Assembly (NCBI GenBank): GCA_937975765.1
Contig: CALJUR010000080.1
Coordinates: forward strand, 1-64,000
Length of the DNA stretch: 64,000 nt
Origin: an uncultured Myxococcales bacterium
GTDB lineage: Bacteria > Myxococcota_A > UBA9042 > DTJE01
Direction of reading: 5' to 3'
Shown piece after piece: positions 24,502 through 32,641 of this stretch (positions are counted from its first letter, which is position 1; each line of letters starts with the position of its first letter). The notes beneath the pieces were generated by a model. The model searched no databases and was not told the DNA's origin. It saw only the letters and a program-made list of their open reading frames with translations. The position numbers and the translations under genes are program-made.

Positions 24502-27500
24502 CTACTCGTCCGGGCTGACCTTCTGCAGGCCCACGCAGTGTGCGGGCGCCGGCACCTGGCAGACGTACACCGGGGTGCTGCCGGTAGTGTCGGTGCCGCG
24601 CCGGATGGCGCAGGTCTGGCCCTTCGGGCAGTCCTCGTTGCCCTTGGCGGGGTCGCAGGGCCGCGAGCAGAACGCCGGCAGGTCCCACGCTCCGTCCTGG
24701 TCCTTGTCCACCGCACGCGGCGGCGTGAAGCCCTGCCCGTCCAGGTCCACCCGGATCGGGTTGGTGGCGCCCCACGGGTAGGACGGGTAGGAGTCCGGCA
24801 GTTCGATGGACCCCAGCAGCGAGTTCGGATCGAGGTTCAGCGTCGTGAACACGGCGTCCAGGGATCCCGAGAACGAGGCCATGATCTGGTCGGCGGCCAG
24901 CGCGATGACGGTCGAGATCAGGATGTTGCCGTAAGGCTCGCGCTTGTAGGTCGGCGACATCGTGTCCCGGGTCTCGGTCCCGTAGGCGATGGCGACGTAC
25001 CAGGCGTCGACCGCCGGCCGGTCCAGCGTCACGTCGCCCTCGAAGTCGATGATGTCCCCGGCCGTGCCGGTGGTGAAGATCCGCTTGACCAACTGGCTGT
25101 TGGACCAGATCTCGACGCGGTCCACGCGGTACCACGACGGGGTCTGCACGCGCAGGTGGGCCACCAGCCGGCCGCCGACCGTGGCCGCGAGGGTGTCGCC
25201 GATCTCGGCCACCGCCTCGCCGCCCTCCTCGCGGATCGTCATCTCCACGTAGGTGCCGGCCGAGACGATGGCGCGGCCCGCGCGGTAGGCGCGGTTGATC
25301 TTGTCGCGGTCCATCGCGCGGGGCTGGTCCGTGCCCACCTTCACGTAGGTCCGCGGGTGCCCGATCTCCTTCGAAGTGCCGTGCGAGTCGGAGTTGCCGA
25401 CCGCGGTGACGTTGAGGCCCACGTCCATGAAGTGGAACCAGTCCTCCAGCACCTCGAACCGGTCGGTGCAGGGGCGGGCGTCGTCCACCGGGCACTCGTC
25501 CCGGCACCACAGCACGCACTGCGGCGTCCAGCCCTTCCCGCCGTCCTTCTCCTCGACGAGGCATTCCGGGTGGTTCGCGGTGATGCACGCCGAGCACGCC
25601 TTCTTCTGGCTGCAGCCGATGTCGGCCAGCTTCGTCGGGTCGAGCGCGGCGTCCTCCTCGGAGGCGGTGTTGAAGAAGGCGTCGTTCTCCAGCGGGGTCC
25701 GTTCCACCTGGTACCGCACGGACAGCGCCTTCAGGCCCTCCAGGGCCTTGCGCTTGCAGTCCAGCAGCGGGGTGTCGGCGGTGCACGCGTCGAACTCGCC
25801 GCGCGTCTCCGCGTGCCAGCGGCAGTGGTCCCGCACCAGGGTCCACTCGTTCCTCTGGTCCTCCGGCAGCGACGCGTCCGCGGCCTTCGTCTCGGCCTCG
25901 GCGCAGTTGGACACCGGGTCGGCCAGCAGCCAGGCGCAGACCGAGTCCGTGCCGTTGTAGGGGAACTTCGCGACGTCCTTCGCCGCGATGACCTCGCGGT
26001 AGCAGCGGTTGTGCCTTTCGACCTCGCCCACGGTCGGGGTGTGCAGGTACTGGAGGTTCTTGCCGTTCATGATCTCCATGCCCTGGAAATCGCACGGCGA
26101 CTCTTCCATGACCTGGTTGCACATCTCCATGCCGGGGGTCTTGCGCGACAGGTCGTAGCCCTTCATCCCCGTCTGCGAGAAGTAGCCCATGAACCCGTCG
26201 CGCGGGTGGTTGGCCTGCAGGACGAACGCGTCCTCGGGGCCGTCCGCCTTGCTGCGGATCTCCTCGAACAACTGGTAGATCGTCAGGCCCGGCCACCGCG
26301 GCGGGTTGTTCATGAAGTTGATCCGGCCGTCGAACTCCAGCGGGAAGCCGTTGTAGTGGCCGTATTCCAGCGGCGAGACCTCGCAGCCCATCTCGAAGTT
26401 GAAGAACTGCTGCAGGGCCTCCTCGAGGATGTAGGGCTGGTAGTCGACCACCTCGTCGTGGTCGGACGCCACGAAGAACTCGACGCCTTCCGTCGCGGCC
26501 GTCCGCGCGCGGAGCGACATCGGCAGGCTGGAGTCGGTCGAGCGGCCGGCGTGCACGTGGAAGTCGGCGCTGATGTGGTCGGGCGTGTCCACCTCGTGCA
26601 GGATCGACAGCCGCAGCGGCAGGGACTGGCCCGGCCGGACCTCGACGTCCTGCCTCGCGACGCCGTACTCGAATCCGCGCGACGCGGTCACCCGGTAGCG
26701 GCCGGGGGCCATCGCCTGGGTGCCCGTGCCGTCGACCGAGAACGCCTCCCTCGTCACGCCGAAGTCGTAGCGGCTGTCGCCCAGTTCGGGCTGGTTGGAT
26801 CCGTCCCAGGGCACCAGGTTGCCATCGGCGTCCAGCCGCTGGAAGGACACGCGGCAGGGGATCGCCAGGCCGCCCTGGTCAGTGACGCGGAACTCCACCT
26901 CGCCGGGGGCCGGCAGCAGCAGGTTCGCGCGCACCGTCTGGCCCGCGACGACCTTCACGGGGACCAGTTCGGATTCGCCGCGTTCGCGGGAGTGCGCCAT
27001 CAGGAGGTAGCGGCCGGGAGGCACCTGCCCGTCGAACTGCCCGGTCAGGCTGGGCCGGGCGCCCACGTCGGTCAGCATCTGCATGGCCAGGCCGGAGGTC
27101 GCGAAGGTCTTCCGGGCCAGTTCGCGATACTCGTCGTAGGTCGTCGGCACCTTCGAGGCCGGGTCGTCGGGGTCGGGGCGCGGGTCCCGCAGCAGGAACA
27201 CGTTGATCTTGTCCAGGGGGGCCAGGGAACCCTTCTCGTAGACCGCGCCGGTCACGGCGCCAACGACCGTGTTCCGCAGCGCGTACAGGGGCTGCACGGC
27301 CGTGGCCACGTCGCCCTCGCCGACCGCCAGGAAGCGATCGAACGTGTAGACCCGTCGATCGTCCTGCACCGTCGTTCCGTCGGGCTGGACGACCTGGCGA
27401 TCCCCGTCCGCGAAGTGCGTCAGGACCGCGGTGGCAGACGTGGTGAACAGCGGGACCAGGACCTTCGCGGGCATGCAGTCGGAGGCCGGCAGCAGGCCGA

Positions 27501-29007
27501 TTTCGACCTTGTCGGCGAAGCGCGCCTCGAGGGCCTTGCCCTGGACGCCCAGGAAGGAGGCCACCCACGCCTCGTACGCCGCGTCGCGCTGGTCGGCCGC
27601 GACCGCCGTGCCCGGGTCCTTCGTGGAGTCCGTGGCGACGGTGACCAGCGGGATCGGGCGGTGGTCGACGATCGCCTGCCGCACCCGTGCGGCGGCGTCC
27701 TTTTCCGCGATCGAGGGGGCCAGGTCGAAGTCGGCCTGGCCGGCCAGCGCCTTCGTCACGGCACCCTCGGCATCCTCGTTGACCGTCAGGATCGCCAGCC
27801 GGTGGGTCGGGCAGTCGAAGCCGCGGCGCTCGAGCGGGTTGACCGTGCTCCACGCGTACGAGACGTTCTCGCCGACGCCGGCCAGCCAGTCCATGGACAG
27901 GGGGCTGCCCATGGTGCCGACGCCCTGCCACATGTTCTCGAAGATCTTGCGGTCGACGTCGAAGCCGAAGCCGGGGGCGAACGGCGGGGCGTCGGACCCG
28001 TAGAACAGGAAGTCGCCCGCGACGATGCCGCCGCGCCACTTGGGGTCGATCCACTTGTCGGGCGAACCGAGGATGACGCCGAAGAAGTCGCGGCTCTCGT
28101 TGAAGGTGGCCATGGAGGCCGGTTCCTTCGCGCAGGCGCAGACCGGACACATGCGCTTGTACTGCACCCAGCCGTCCGTGGCCTCCTCGATCTCGGCGAC
28201 CGCGAATCCGTTCGGGCACTGCAGGGTGCAGGTCACGGGCGCGCACCCGTTCATCAGTTTCGCGGACTGCGGCGCCAGCGTCAGGGTCGTGGACTGCCGC
28301 AGGAAGGATTCGCCCGGGCGCAGGGAGTAGTCGGTCACGAAGTTGAACGAGATCTGCAGGCGGTTCAGCAGCCCGAACAGGTTCAGGTCCTCGAAGCCCT
28401 CGATCCCGGCGAGGTAGTCGGCGATGACCTGGACGCCGAGCGGCTCGTCGCCGCCCATCGGGTTCAGCGTGTCCAGCAGGCCGTCGATGAAGTCGCGGTT
28501 CAGGAACTTCAGCACGTCGAAGATGTAGGCCGAGTGGCCCTCGACGCGGATCACCGCCTCCTGGCCGTCCGAGCCGTCCTTCAGCACCTTCACGATGCCG
28601 TCGGTCGACTGCAGTTCGAAGCCGGCGTCGGTCAGTTTCACGACCTCCGTCGGGTTCATCGGGTTCGGGATCAGCAGGTTCGCCAGCGGGAAGGACTCGC
28701 CGAACGAGTCGAAGCCCCTGCCGCTGCGGCTGCCGGACTCGTAGCGCTGGAGGTCGATGTCCAGCACGGTCCCGCCGAAGACGCCGGCGGTGAAGGTCGG
28801 CCCGGGGGCCGCGATCACCACGCGGATCTTGTCGTTTTCCAGCAGGTAGTCGCCGATCTTGCCCTTCGCGGTGGGCCCGCCGATCAGCTCGTCCTGCCGC
28901 TCGATGCGCCGGGCGCCCAGGCCCAGCCCGTCGGTGCAGCCGGCGGCGGCCGACGCGGCGACGACGAATGAAAGCAGCGCGATGCGCCGCATGCGGTTCC
29001 GGTACAT
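24502..29007 (-). CDS. Very large PHP-domain (CehA/McbA-like) lipoprotein
   Basis: The 1501-residue product has a lipobox (AAAGC, Cys24). Residues about 30-600 form a domain typical of long Myxococcota lipoproteins (IGDYLLENDKIRVVI opening). Carboxypeptidase-regulatory-like beta domains follow (about 610-800), then a PHP metallohydrolase domain beginning SADFHVHAG (His817, His819) with DHDEVVDY after it and a late metal-ligand motif GNSDSHG (His1209). A Cys-rich insert of about 300 residues sits inside that domain. PHP proteins are usually phosphoesterases; the CehA branch hydrolyses carbaryl-type esters. The substrate here is unknown. The ATG follows GGGGAGG. The porin gene ends... upstream, 18 bases before it, so the two are one operon. 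Confidence 0.75.
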   Translation of the reverse strand: MYRNRMRRIALLSFVVAASAAAGCTDGLGLGARRIERQDELIGGPTAKGKIGDYLLENDKIRVVIAAPGPTFTAGVFGGTVLDIDLQRYESGSRSGRGFDSFGESFPLANLLIPNPMNPTEVVKLTDAGFELQSTDGIVKVLKDGSDGQEAVIRVEGHSAYIFDVLKFLNRDFIDGLLDTLNPMGGDEPLGVQVIADYLAGIEGFEDLNLFGLLNRLQISFNFVTDYSLRPGESFLRQSTTLTLAPQSAKLMNGCAPVTCTLQCPNGFAVAEIEEATDGWVQYKRMCPVCACAKEPASMATFNESRDFFGVILGSPDKWIDPKWRGGIVAGDFLFYGSDAPPFAPGFGFDVDRKIFENMWQGVGTMGSPLSMDWLAGVGENVSYAWSTVNPLERRGFDCPTHRLAILTVNEDAEGAVTKALAGQADFDLAPSIAEKDAAARVRQAIVDHRPIPLVTVATDSTKDPGTAVAADQRDAAYEAWVASFLGVQGKALEARFADKVEIGLLPASDCMPAKVLVPLFTTSATAVLTHFADGDRQVVQPDGTTVQDDRRVYTFDRFLAVGEGDVATAVQPLYALRNTVVGAVTGAVYEKGSLAPLDKINVFLLRDPRPDPDDPASKVPTTYDEYRELARKTFATSGLAMQMLTDVGARPSLTGQFDGQVPPGRYLLMAHSRERGESELVPVKVVAGQTVRANLLLPAPGEVEFRVTDQGGLAIPCRVSFQRLDADGNLVPWDGSNQPELGDSRYDFGVTREAFSVDGTGTQAMAPGRYRVTASRGFEYGVARQDVEVRPGQSLPLRLSILHEVDTPDHISADFHVHAGRSTDSSLPMSLRARTAATEGVEFFVASDHDEVVDYQPYILEEALQQFFNFEMGCEVSPLEYGHYNGFPLEFDGRINFMNNPPRWPGLTIYQLFEEIRSKADGPEDAFVLQANHPRDGFMGYFSQTGMKGYDLSRKTPGMEMCNQVMEESPCDFQGMEIMNGKNLQYLHTPTVGEVERHNRCYREVIAAKDVAKFPYNGTDSVCAWLLADPVSNCAEAETKAADASLPEDQRNEWTLVRDHCRWHAETRGEFDACTADTPLLDCKRKALEGLKALSVRYQVERTPLENDAFFNTASEEDAALDPTKLADIGCSQKKACSACITANHPECLVEEKDGGKGWTPQCVLWCRDECPVDDARPCTDRFEVLEDWFHFMDVGLNVTAVGNSDSHGTSKEIGHPRTYVKVGTDQPRAMDRDKINRAYRAGRAIVSAGTYVEMTIREEGGEAVAEIGDTLAATVGGRLVAHLRVQTPSWYRVDRVEIWSNSQLVKRIFTTGTAGDIIDFEGDVTLDRPAVDAWYVAIAYGTETRDTMSPTYKREPYGNILISTVIALAADQIMASFSGSLDAVFTTLNLDPNSLLGSIELPDSYPSYPWGATNPIRVDLDGQGFTPPRAVDKDQDGAWDLPAFCSRPCDPAKGNEDCPKGQTCAIRRGTDTTGSTPVYVCQVPAPAHCVGLQKVSPDE

Positions 29008-29025
29008 GGCAGCCTCCCCGGGCTA

Positions 29026-30180
29026 TCAGAAGCCCAGCTGGACGCCCACGATGGCCGCGTCGTTCTTCACCTTCTGGCCGTTCAGTTCGATCCGGGTCTG
29101 GTACTCCAGCGTCGCCTTCAGGTAGTGCTCGAACACGTAGTGCGTCAGCGCGACGGCCACGACGACCTGGTCGCCCTCGTTGGCCAGGTCCAGGTTGTCG
29201 TTGATGTACTCGGTGCGGACCGCGAGGCCGGTCTTGATGGCGCCGACCACGTACCCCAGGCTGCCCTGGGCGACCAGGCGGTCGACCTCGATCGGGGTGG
29301 TGGTGGTCGTCGTCGGGCGCTTCTGGGGCTGGGCGTGATCCCAGACCACCTCGCCCAGCAGGTGGAAGCCGAACGCCTTCAGGTGCAGGTATCCGGACGC
29401 GCCCCAGATCTCGTCGGTCTTGCCGTTCGAGTACATGCCGGCGCCGCCGAGGGCCAGGCGCGGCTTCCCCCCGTCCAGGTCGGGCTCGCCGCGGCCGATC
29501 CGGCCCATGGGTTCGAGGTCCAGCCGGCCGACGTAGGCCAGGCGCTCGAACCGGTTGCCCAGCGTCACGCCGATGCCCTCGTAACCCTCGAAGAACGAGG
29601 ACTTCCTTTCGAGGCCGTTGAAGATGCCCGCCGTCAGGGTCAGGTGGTCCTTCCACAACTCGCTGTGGACGGCGAGACCCAGCGTGTTGGAGGGCGCCAT
29701 CGCCTTGACGCCGATGGCCCGGTCCAGGGTGGCCGTGCCGGCCGAGGAGTTCATGTCGGTCTTCACGAACGGGAACTTCTGGAGGCCCAGCGTCATGCCG
29801 AACCAGTGCGTGGGCGTCCAGTCGACCCAGGCGTCGTACAGCGGTCCGCCCTTCTTCTCGCTGTCGAAGATGTCCATCTCGATGCCGTAGGTCACCGTCT
29901 TGAACAGGTGGCCGTCGACGCCGAACCGGGTGCGGCGAAGCCGGAAGCCGGACTCCTGCATGGGGTCGCCCTGGTCCAGCAGCGCGTCGTCGCCGACCCA
30001 GCCGCCCCAGACGTTGATGCGGGCGTGCACGGACAAGTCGAACACCCCGACCTCGATGCGGGCCGGGCCCTTGTGCAGCGTGGCCAGGAAGTCCTTCTGC
30101 CACGCCTCGTCCGCCAGGGCGGGGGTGGCGGCCAGCAGCACGCCGACGACGGGGATCCAGCGCAGGATACGGGACATCAT
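29026..30180 (-). CDS. Outer-membrane porin, phosphate-selective porin O/P-like
   Basis: The 384-residue product has a Sec signal peptide cleaved after about ALA (residue 23). Alternating amphipathic strands follow, with segments typical of the OprO/OprP family (FRLRRTRFGVDGHLFKT, then YDAWVDWTP) and a C-terminal Phe (VGVQLGF). Such porins are trimeric channels for anions; phosphate specificity cannot be read here. The Thr-rich TTTTTT stretch (about residues 291-296) is probably an external loop. Two adjacent ATG codons follow GGAGGAATCC; either may start the protein. It is first in an operon with the giant PHP lipoprotein and is transcribed from a promoter in the divergent gap. Confidence 0.75.
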   Translation of the reverse strand: MMSRILRWIPVVGVLLAATPALADEAWQKDFLATLHKGPARIEVGVFDLSVHARINVWGGWVGDDALLDQGDPMQESGFRLRRTRFGVDGHLFKTVTYGIEMDIFDSEKKGGPLYDAWVDWTPTHWFGMTLGLQKFPFVKTDMNSSAGTATLDRAIGVKAMAPSNTLGLAVHSELWKDHLTLTAGIFNGLERKSSFFEGYEGIGVTLGNRFERLAYVGRLDLEPMGRIGRGEPDLDGGKPRLALGGAGMYSNGKTDEIWGASGYLHLKAFGFHLLGEVVWDHAQPQKRPTTTTTTPIEVDRLVAQGSLGYVVGAIKTGLAVRTEYINDNLDLANEGDQVVVAVALTHYVFEHYLKATLEYQTRIELNGQKVKNDAAIVGVQLGF

Positions 30181-30209
30181 GGATTCCTCCAGGGAAACCG
30201 AGTCGCCTC

Positions 30210-30237
30210 ATCGTAGAGATCCGCGCGCGCGAGTCAA
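30210..30237 (-). promoter_or_regulatory. Porin promoter with alternating CG spacer
   Basis: On the minus strand TTGACT (30237-30232) and TACGAT (30215-30210) are 16 bases apart. The spacer begins with a run of about ten alternating C and G. The ATG lies about 30 bases downstream. The layout copies the promoter at 22674-22701. Confidence 0.55.
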
Positions 30238-30281
30238 CCCTGTCACGAAAAATCCTGGCAATCGCCAACCCGCGAACCGCG

Positions 30282-30311
30282 TTGACATCCCTTGGCCATT
30301 CGGGGGACCAT
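30282..30311 (+). promoter_or_regulatory. Candidate promoter for the small lipoprotein / HAD unit
   Basis: A perfect TTGACA (30282-30287) is followed after 18 bases by GACCAT (30306-30311), a weak -10. The coding start at 30366 lies about 50 bases downstream. It is back-to-back with the porin promoter. Confidence 0.45.
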
Positions 30312-30365
30312 GATGGGCCGACTGCACGGTGGCGGGGCGCCGGGGCCCCGCGGGAGGACCGACGG

Positions 30366-30599
30366 ATGCGATGTATCCTGCTTGCCTTCGTCCTCGCGGC
30401 GGGGATCGCCTGTGCCGCGGGATGCTCGAAGAACGACTGCGTCCGGCTGGCCGAACTGTCCTGCAAGACCGAGGGGACCAGCCCGCAGGACTGCCGCAGG
30501 GCGCTTCAAGAGGCGAAGCGGGCCAAGACGGACCAGGAGATCCAGGCCTGCGGGACGATGCTGAAGGCCCTGTCCCAAGGGGCGACCGAGGCCAAGTGA
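30366..30599 (+). CDS. Small Cys-containing lipoprotein
   Basis: The 77-residue product has a signal peptide and a lipobox ending at CAAGC (Cys20). The mature part has three further cysteines (CVRLAELSC, later DC and AC) in a helical region, QDCRRALQEAKRAKTDQEIQAC. This spacing suggests a small disulphide-bonded helical hairpin. Function unknown. The start was chosen at the Met of MRCILL because GGGAGG is ten bases upstream. Its stop overlaps the GTG of the HAD gene. Confidence 0.65.
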   Translation: MRCILLAFVLAAGIACAAGCSKNDCVRLAELSCKTEGTSPQDCRRALQEAKRAKTDQEIQACGTMLKALSQGATEAK

Positions 30600-31297
30600 A
30601 GGGCGTCGCCTTCTTCGATGTCGACCACACGCTGGTGTCCGGGTCCACCGCGGTGCTGTGCGCGGGGATCCTGCGGCGCGAGCGCATCCTGACGCGCGCG
30701 GACATGCTGCGGGTCGCCTTCGCGCTGCTGCGGCACCGGCTGGGCGTCATGGATGCCGAGCGGGCCTACGCGATGGGGGTGAAGCCGTTCGTCGGCATGC
30801 CCTTCGAGCGCGGGAACGCCCTGCTGCAGGAGTGCTGGCGGGAACACGTGCGCCCGCGCATCCACCTCGACGGACTGCGGCACATGCAGGTCCACCGGCG
30901 GGCCGGCGAGGGGGTCGTGCTGCTGTCGGCCTCGTCGCGGTGGCTGCTGGAGAGCTTCCGGGAGGTCGCGCCGCTGGACGACATCCTGGCGTTCAGGCAG
31001 CGGGTGCGGGACGGGCGCTTCGTCGACGAGTGGGACCGGCCGGTGCCTTACGGCGCCAACAAGCGGACCCTGGCGGAGCGGTACGCGGCGGGAAAGGGCG
31101 TCGACCTGGCGGACTGCACGTTCTACAGCGACAGCAGTTCGGACCGGCCGCTGCTGGAGGCGGTGGGCCACCCGGTCGCGGTGAACCCGGACCCGTGGCT
31201 GCGACGGGTCGCACGGCGCCGGGGCTGGACCGTGGAAACCTGGACGCGCACGCTGGGGCGCGAGCCTTGCGATCCCGCCGACGCATCGGTATCGTAA
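30596..31297 (+). CDS. HAD-IB family phosphatase (SerB-like)
   Basis: The 233-residue product begins with the HAD motif I FFDVDHTLVSGST (Asp8, Asp10). Motif II is LLSASSRWLLES (the phosphoserine-phosphatase/HAD-IB type), the motif III Lys is in YGANKRTL, and motif IV is YSDSSSDRPLLEAVG with VNPDPWLRRVA after it. This branch includes phosphoserine phosphatase-like and phosphatidylglycerolphosphate or lyso-lipid phosphatases that often accompany acyltransferases. Substrate unknown; probably cytoplasmic. The GTG start overlaps the stop of the lipoprotein gene (GTGA). Confidence 0.8.
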   Translation: MKGVAFFDVDHTLVSGSTAVLCAGILRRERILTRADMLRVAFALLRHRLGVMDAERAYAMGVKPFVGMPFERGNALLQECWREHVRPRIHLDGLRHMQVHRRAGEGVVLLSASSRWLLESFREVAPLDDILAFRQRVRDGRFVDEWDRPVPYGANKRTLAERYAAGKGVDLADCTFYSDSSSDRPLLEAVGHPVAVNPDPWLRRVARRRGWTVETWTRTLGREPCDPADASVS

Positions 31298-31302
31298 CTG
31301 CC

Positions 31303-31319
31303 GCCGGGTCCGACCCGGC
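31303..31319. other. Short perfect hairpin between HAD and DUF1573 genes
   Basis: GCCGGGTC and GACCCGGC flank a single base in the 45-base gap after the HAD stop codon. It may be a weak terminator or processing site; there is no T-tract. Confidence 0.3.
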
Positions 31320-31342
31320 ACGCGCATCCTCCGGAGGTTCCC

Positions 31343-32512
31343 ATGCTTCGGTTCGGCGGCAAGGTGGCAGGCTGGTGCGTGATCGCGACGATCGCGCTGG
31401 CGGCCTGCAAGGGCGGCGGGGAGGTCCAGGACGCCGGGGCGCCCGCGGCGGCTGCGCCCAATGCGGCGGCGACGGGCAGCAGCGGCCGGCTGGCGTGCGA
31501 CGTCCCCGAGCATGACTGGGGCGCGGTGCTGGCCGGCCAGGAGGTCCGCCACGTCTTCAAGGTGAAGAACATCGGGGACGGGGTGCTGCGCATCCTCAGC
31601 GCGAGGGGTGGTTGAGGCTGCTCGGCGGCCGTCGTCTCGGCGGCCGAGCTTCCCCCGGGGGGGGAAGGCGAGATCGAGGTCAAGATCCACACGGCGGGCC
31701 GAAAGGGGCCGATGAGCAAGACGATCGAGGTCAAGACCGACGCCGCGGCGACCCCGAAACTGACCCTGACGATGAAGGGGACCATCGAGGTCCTGGCGGC
31801 ATTCGAGCGGGGCTCGCTGGACTTCGGGCGCGTGCCGATGGGCGAGACGCGCACCGAGACGGTGGGCATCGAGGCGAAGGATCGGTCGGCGCTGAAGCTG
31901 TCGGGCCTGACGGTGTCGGACGCGTCTATCCTGAAGGCCGAACTGGTCGAAGAACGGCCCGCGGTGAAGGTGACGTTCACGGCGGGCAGCGAGCCGCGCA
32001 TGGCCGGCGGCGTGGTGCGGGTGGACACGAACGTCCCCGGAGCGGGCCAGTTGACGCTGCAGGTCCGGGCGAAGGTCGCCGGGGACCTCGATGTGACGCC
32101 CCCGACGGCCGTGCTGTCGCCCTTCGAGAAGGGCCAGCCGGCGCCCGAAATCACGCTGCGGATCACGTCGGTCGGCGGAAAGCCGTTCCACCTGCTGAGG
32201 ATCGAGGACCCGGAGGGCGCGCTGGGCGGCACGGTGGCGCCGCAGGGCGGGTCCTGGCTGGCGCGGGTGATCGCGAGGAAGGCCCCGAAGGCGGACAAGG
32301 GCACGATCTACCTGGTCACCGACCGCAAGGACCAGCCGCGCCTGCCGATCCCGTATCAGGTGTCGGACCCGACCGCCTCCGCCGCGAAGGCGGCAGCGAT
32401 GCGGAACGCGACGCAGGGCCGGCCGATGCCGCCCGACGTCCGCCTGACCGGTGCCAGGCCCGTGGGCGCGAAGCCCGCCGCGGCCGTGAAACCCGCCCTC
32501 GCCCCCCGCTGA
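31343..32512 (+). CDS. DUF1573-family lipoprotein with in-frame UGA, candidate selenoprotein
   Basis: Read through one TGA (31613-31615), this is a 389-residue lipoprotein (LAAC, Cys22). After an Ala-rich spacer comes a DUF1573 domain: CDVPEHDWGAVLAGQEVRHVFKVKNIGDGVLRI, shown here in two parts of the family's order, then the hallmark motif. The family normally has Cys-Gly-Cys followed by a Pro-Gly-Glu-x-Gly turn. Here codon 91 is TGA, followed by Gly-Cys-Ser and then LPPGGEGEIEVKI, with frame and similarity unbroken on both sides. Two further beta domains complete the protein. Selenocysteine at residue 91 would replace the first Cys. A hairpin starts four bases after the TGA. A recent nonsense mutation or a TGC-to-TGA sequencing error are the alternatives. 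The ATG follows CGGAGG. Confidence 0.6.
31620..31649 (+). promoter_or_regulatory. SECIS-like hairpin directly after the in-frame UGA
   Basis: GCTCGGC (31620-31626) pairs with GCCGAGC (31643-31649); after one G-G mismatch, GCCG (31628-31631) pairs with CGGC (31638-31641), leaving the loop TCGTCT. The loop begins 17 bases after the UGA, inside the range described for bacterial SECIS elements (about 16-37). If the last pair opens, the first loop base is G, as those elements favour. A second hairpin, TTCCCCC with GGGGGAA around GGG, follows at 31650-31666. Confidence 0.5.
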
Positions 32513-32516
32513 TCGA

Positions 32517-32641
32517 AAAATAGGGACAGCCTCCATTTTTCCACGACATAACCGACTGATTCCATTGAATATCGTCAGCAGTTCAGCAGCATTCCATCCC
32601 TCGGCAGGCGCCGTTGGAAAATGGAGGCTGGCCCTATTTCC
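32517..32641. repeat. REPIN-like element: long imperfect inverted repeat
   Basis: The arm at 32517-32542 (starting AAAATAGGGACAGCC) is repeated in inverted orientation at 32616-32641 with one substitution and one T difference, enclosing 73 unrelated, less GC-rich bases. The GGGACAG core resembles the widespread GGGGACAG termini of REP sequences moved by Y1-type (RAYT) transposases; none is encoded here. The right arm supplies the TAG stop codon of the penicillin-acylase gene. As RNA it would be a strong hairpin between the converging DUF1573 and acylase genes. Confidence 0.7.

Noticed and set aside
30241..30274. A Pho box before the phosphate-selective-porin-like gene
   Set aside because: Only one good 11-mer (GTCACGAAAAA) is present; the next units do not match and the -10 spacing seen at the other boxes is absent.
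31601..31670. A frameshift in the DUF1573 gene at the run of eight G
   Set aside because: The frame on both sides is the same and encodes the expected Pro-Gly-Gly-Glu-Gly turn; only the UGA interrupts.
31712..32512. A separate gene starting at the ATG after the in-frame UGA
   Set aside because: No ribosome site lies before this ATG, and the 32 codons between UGA and ATG encode conserved DUF1573 sequence in the same frame.
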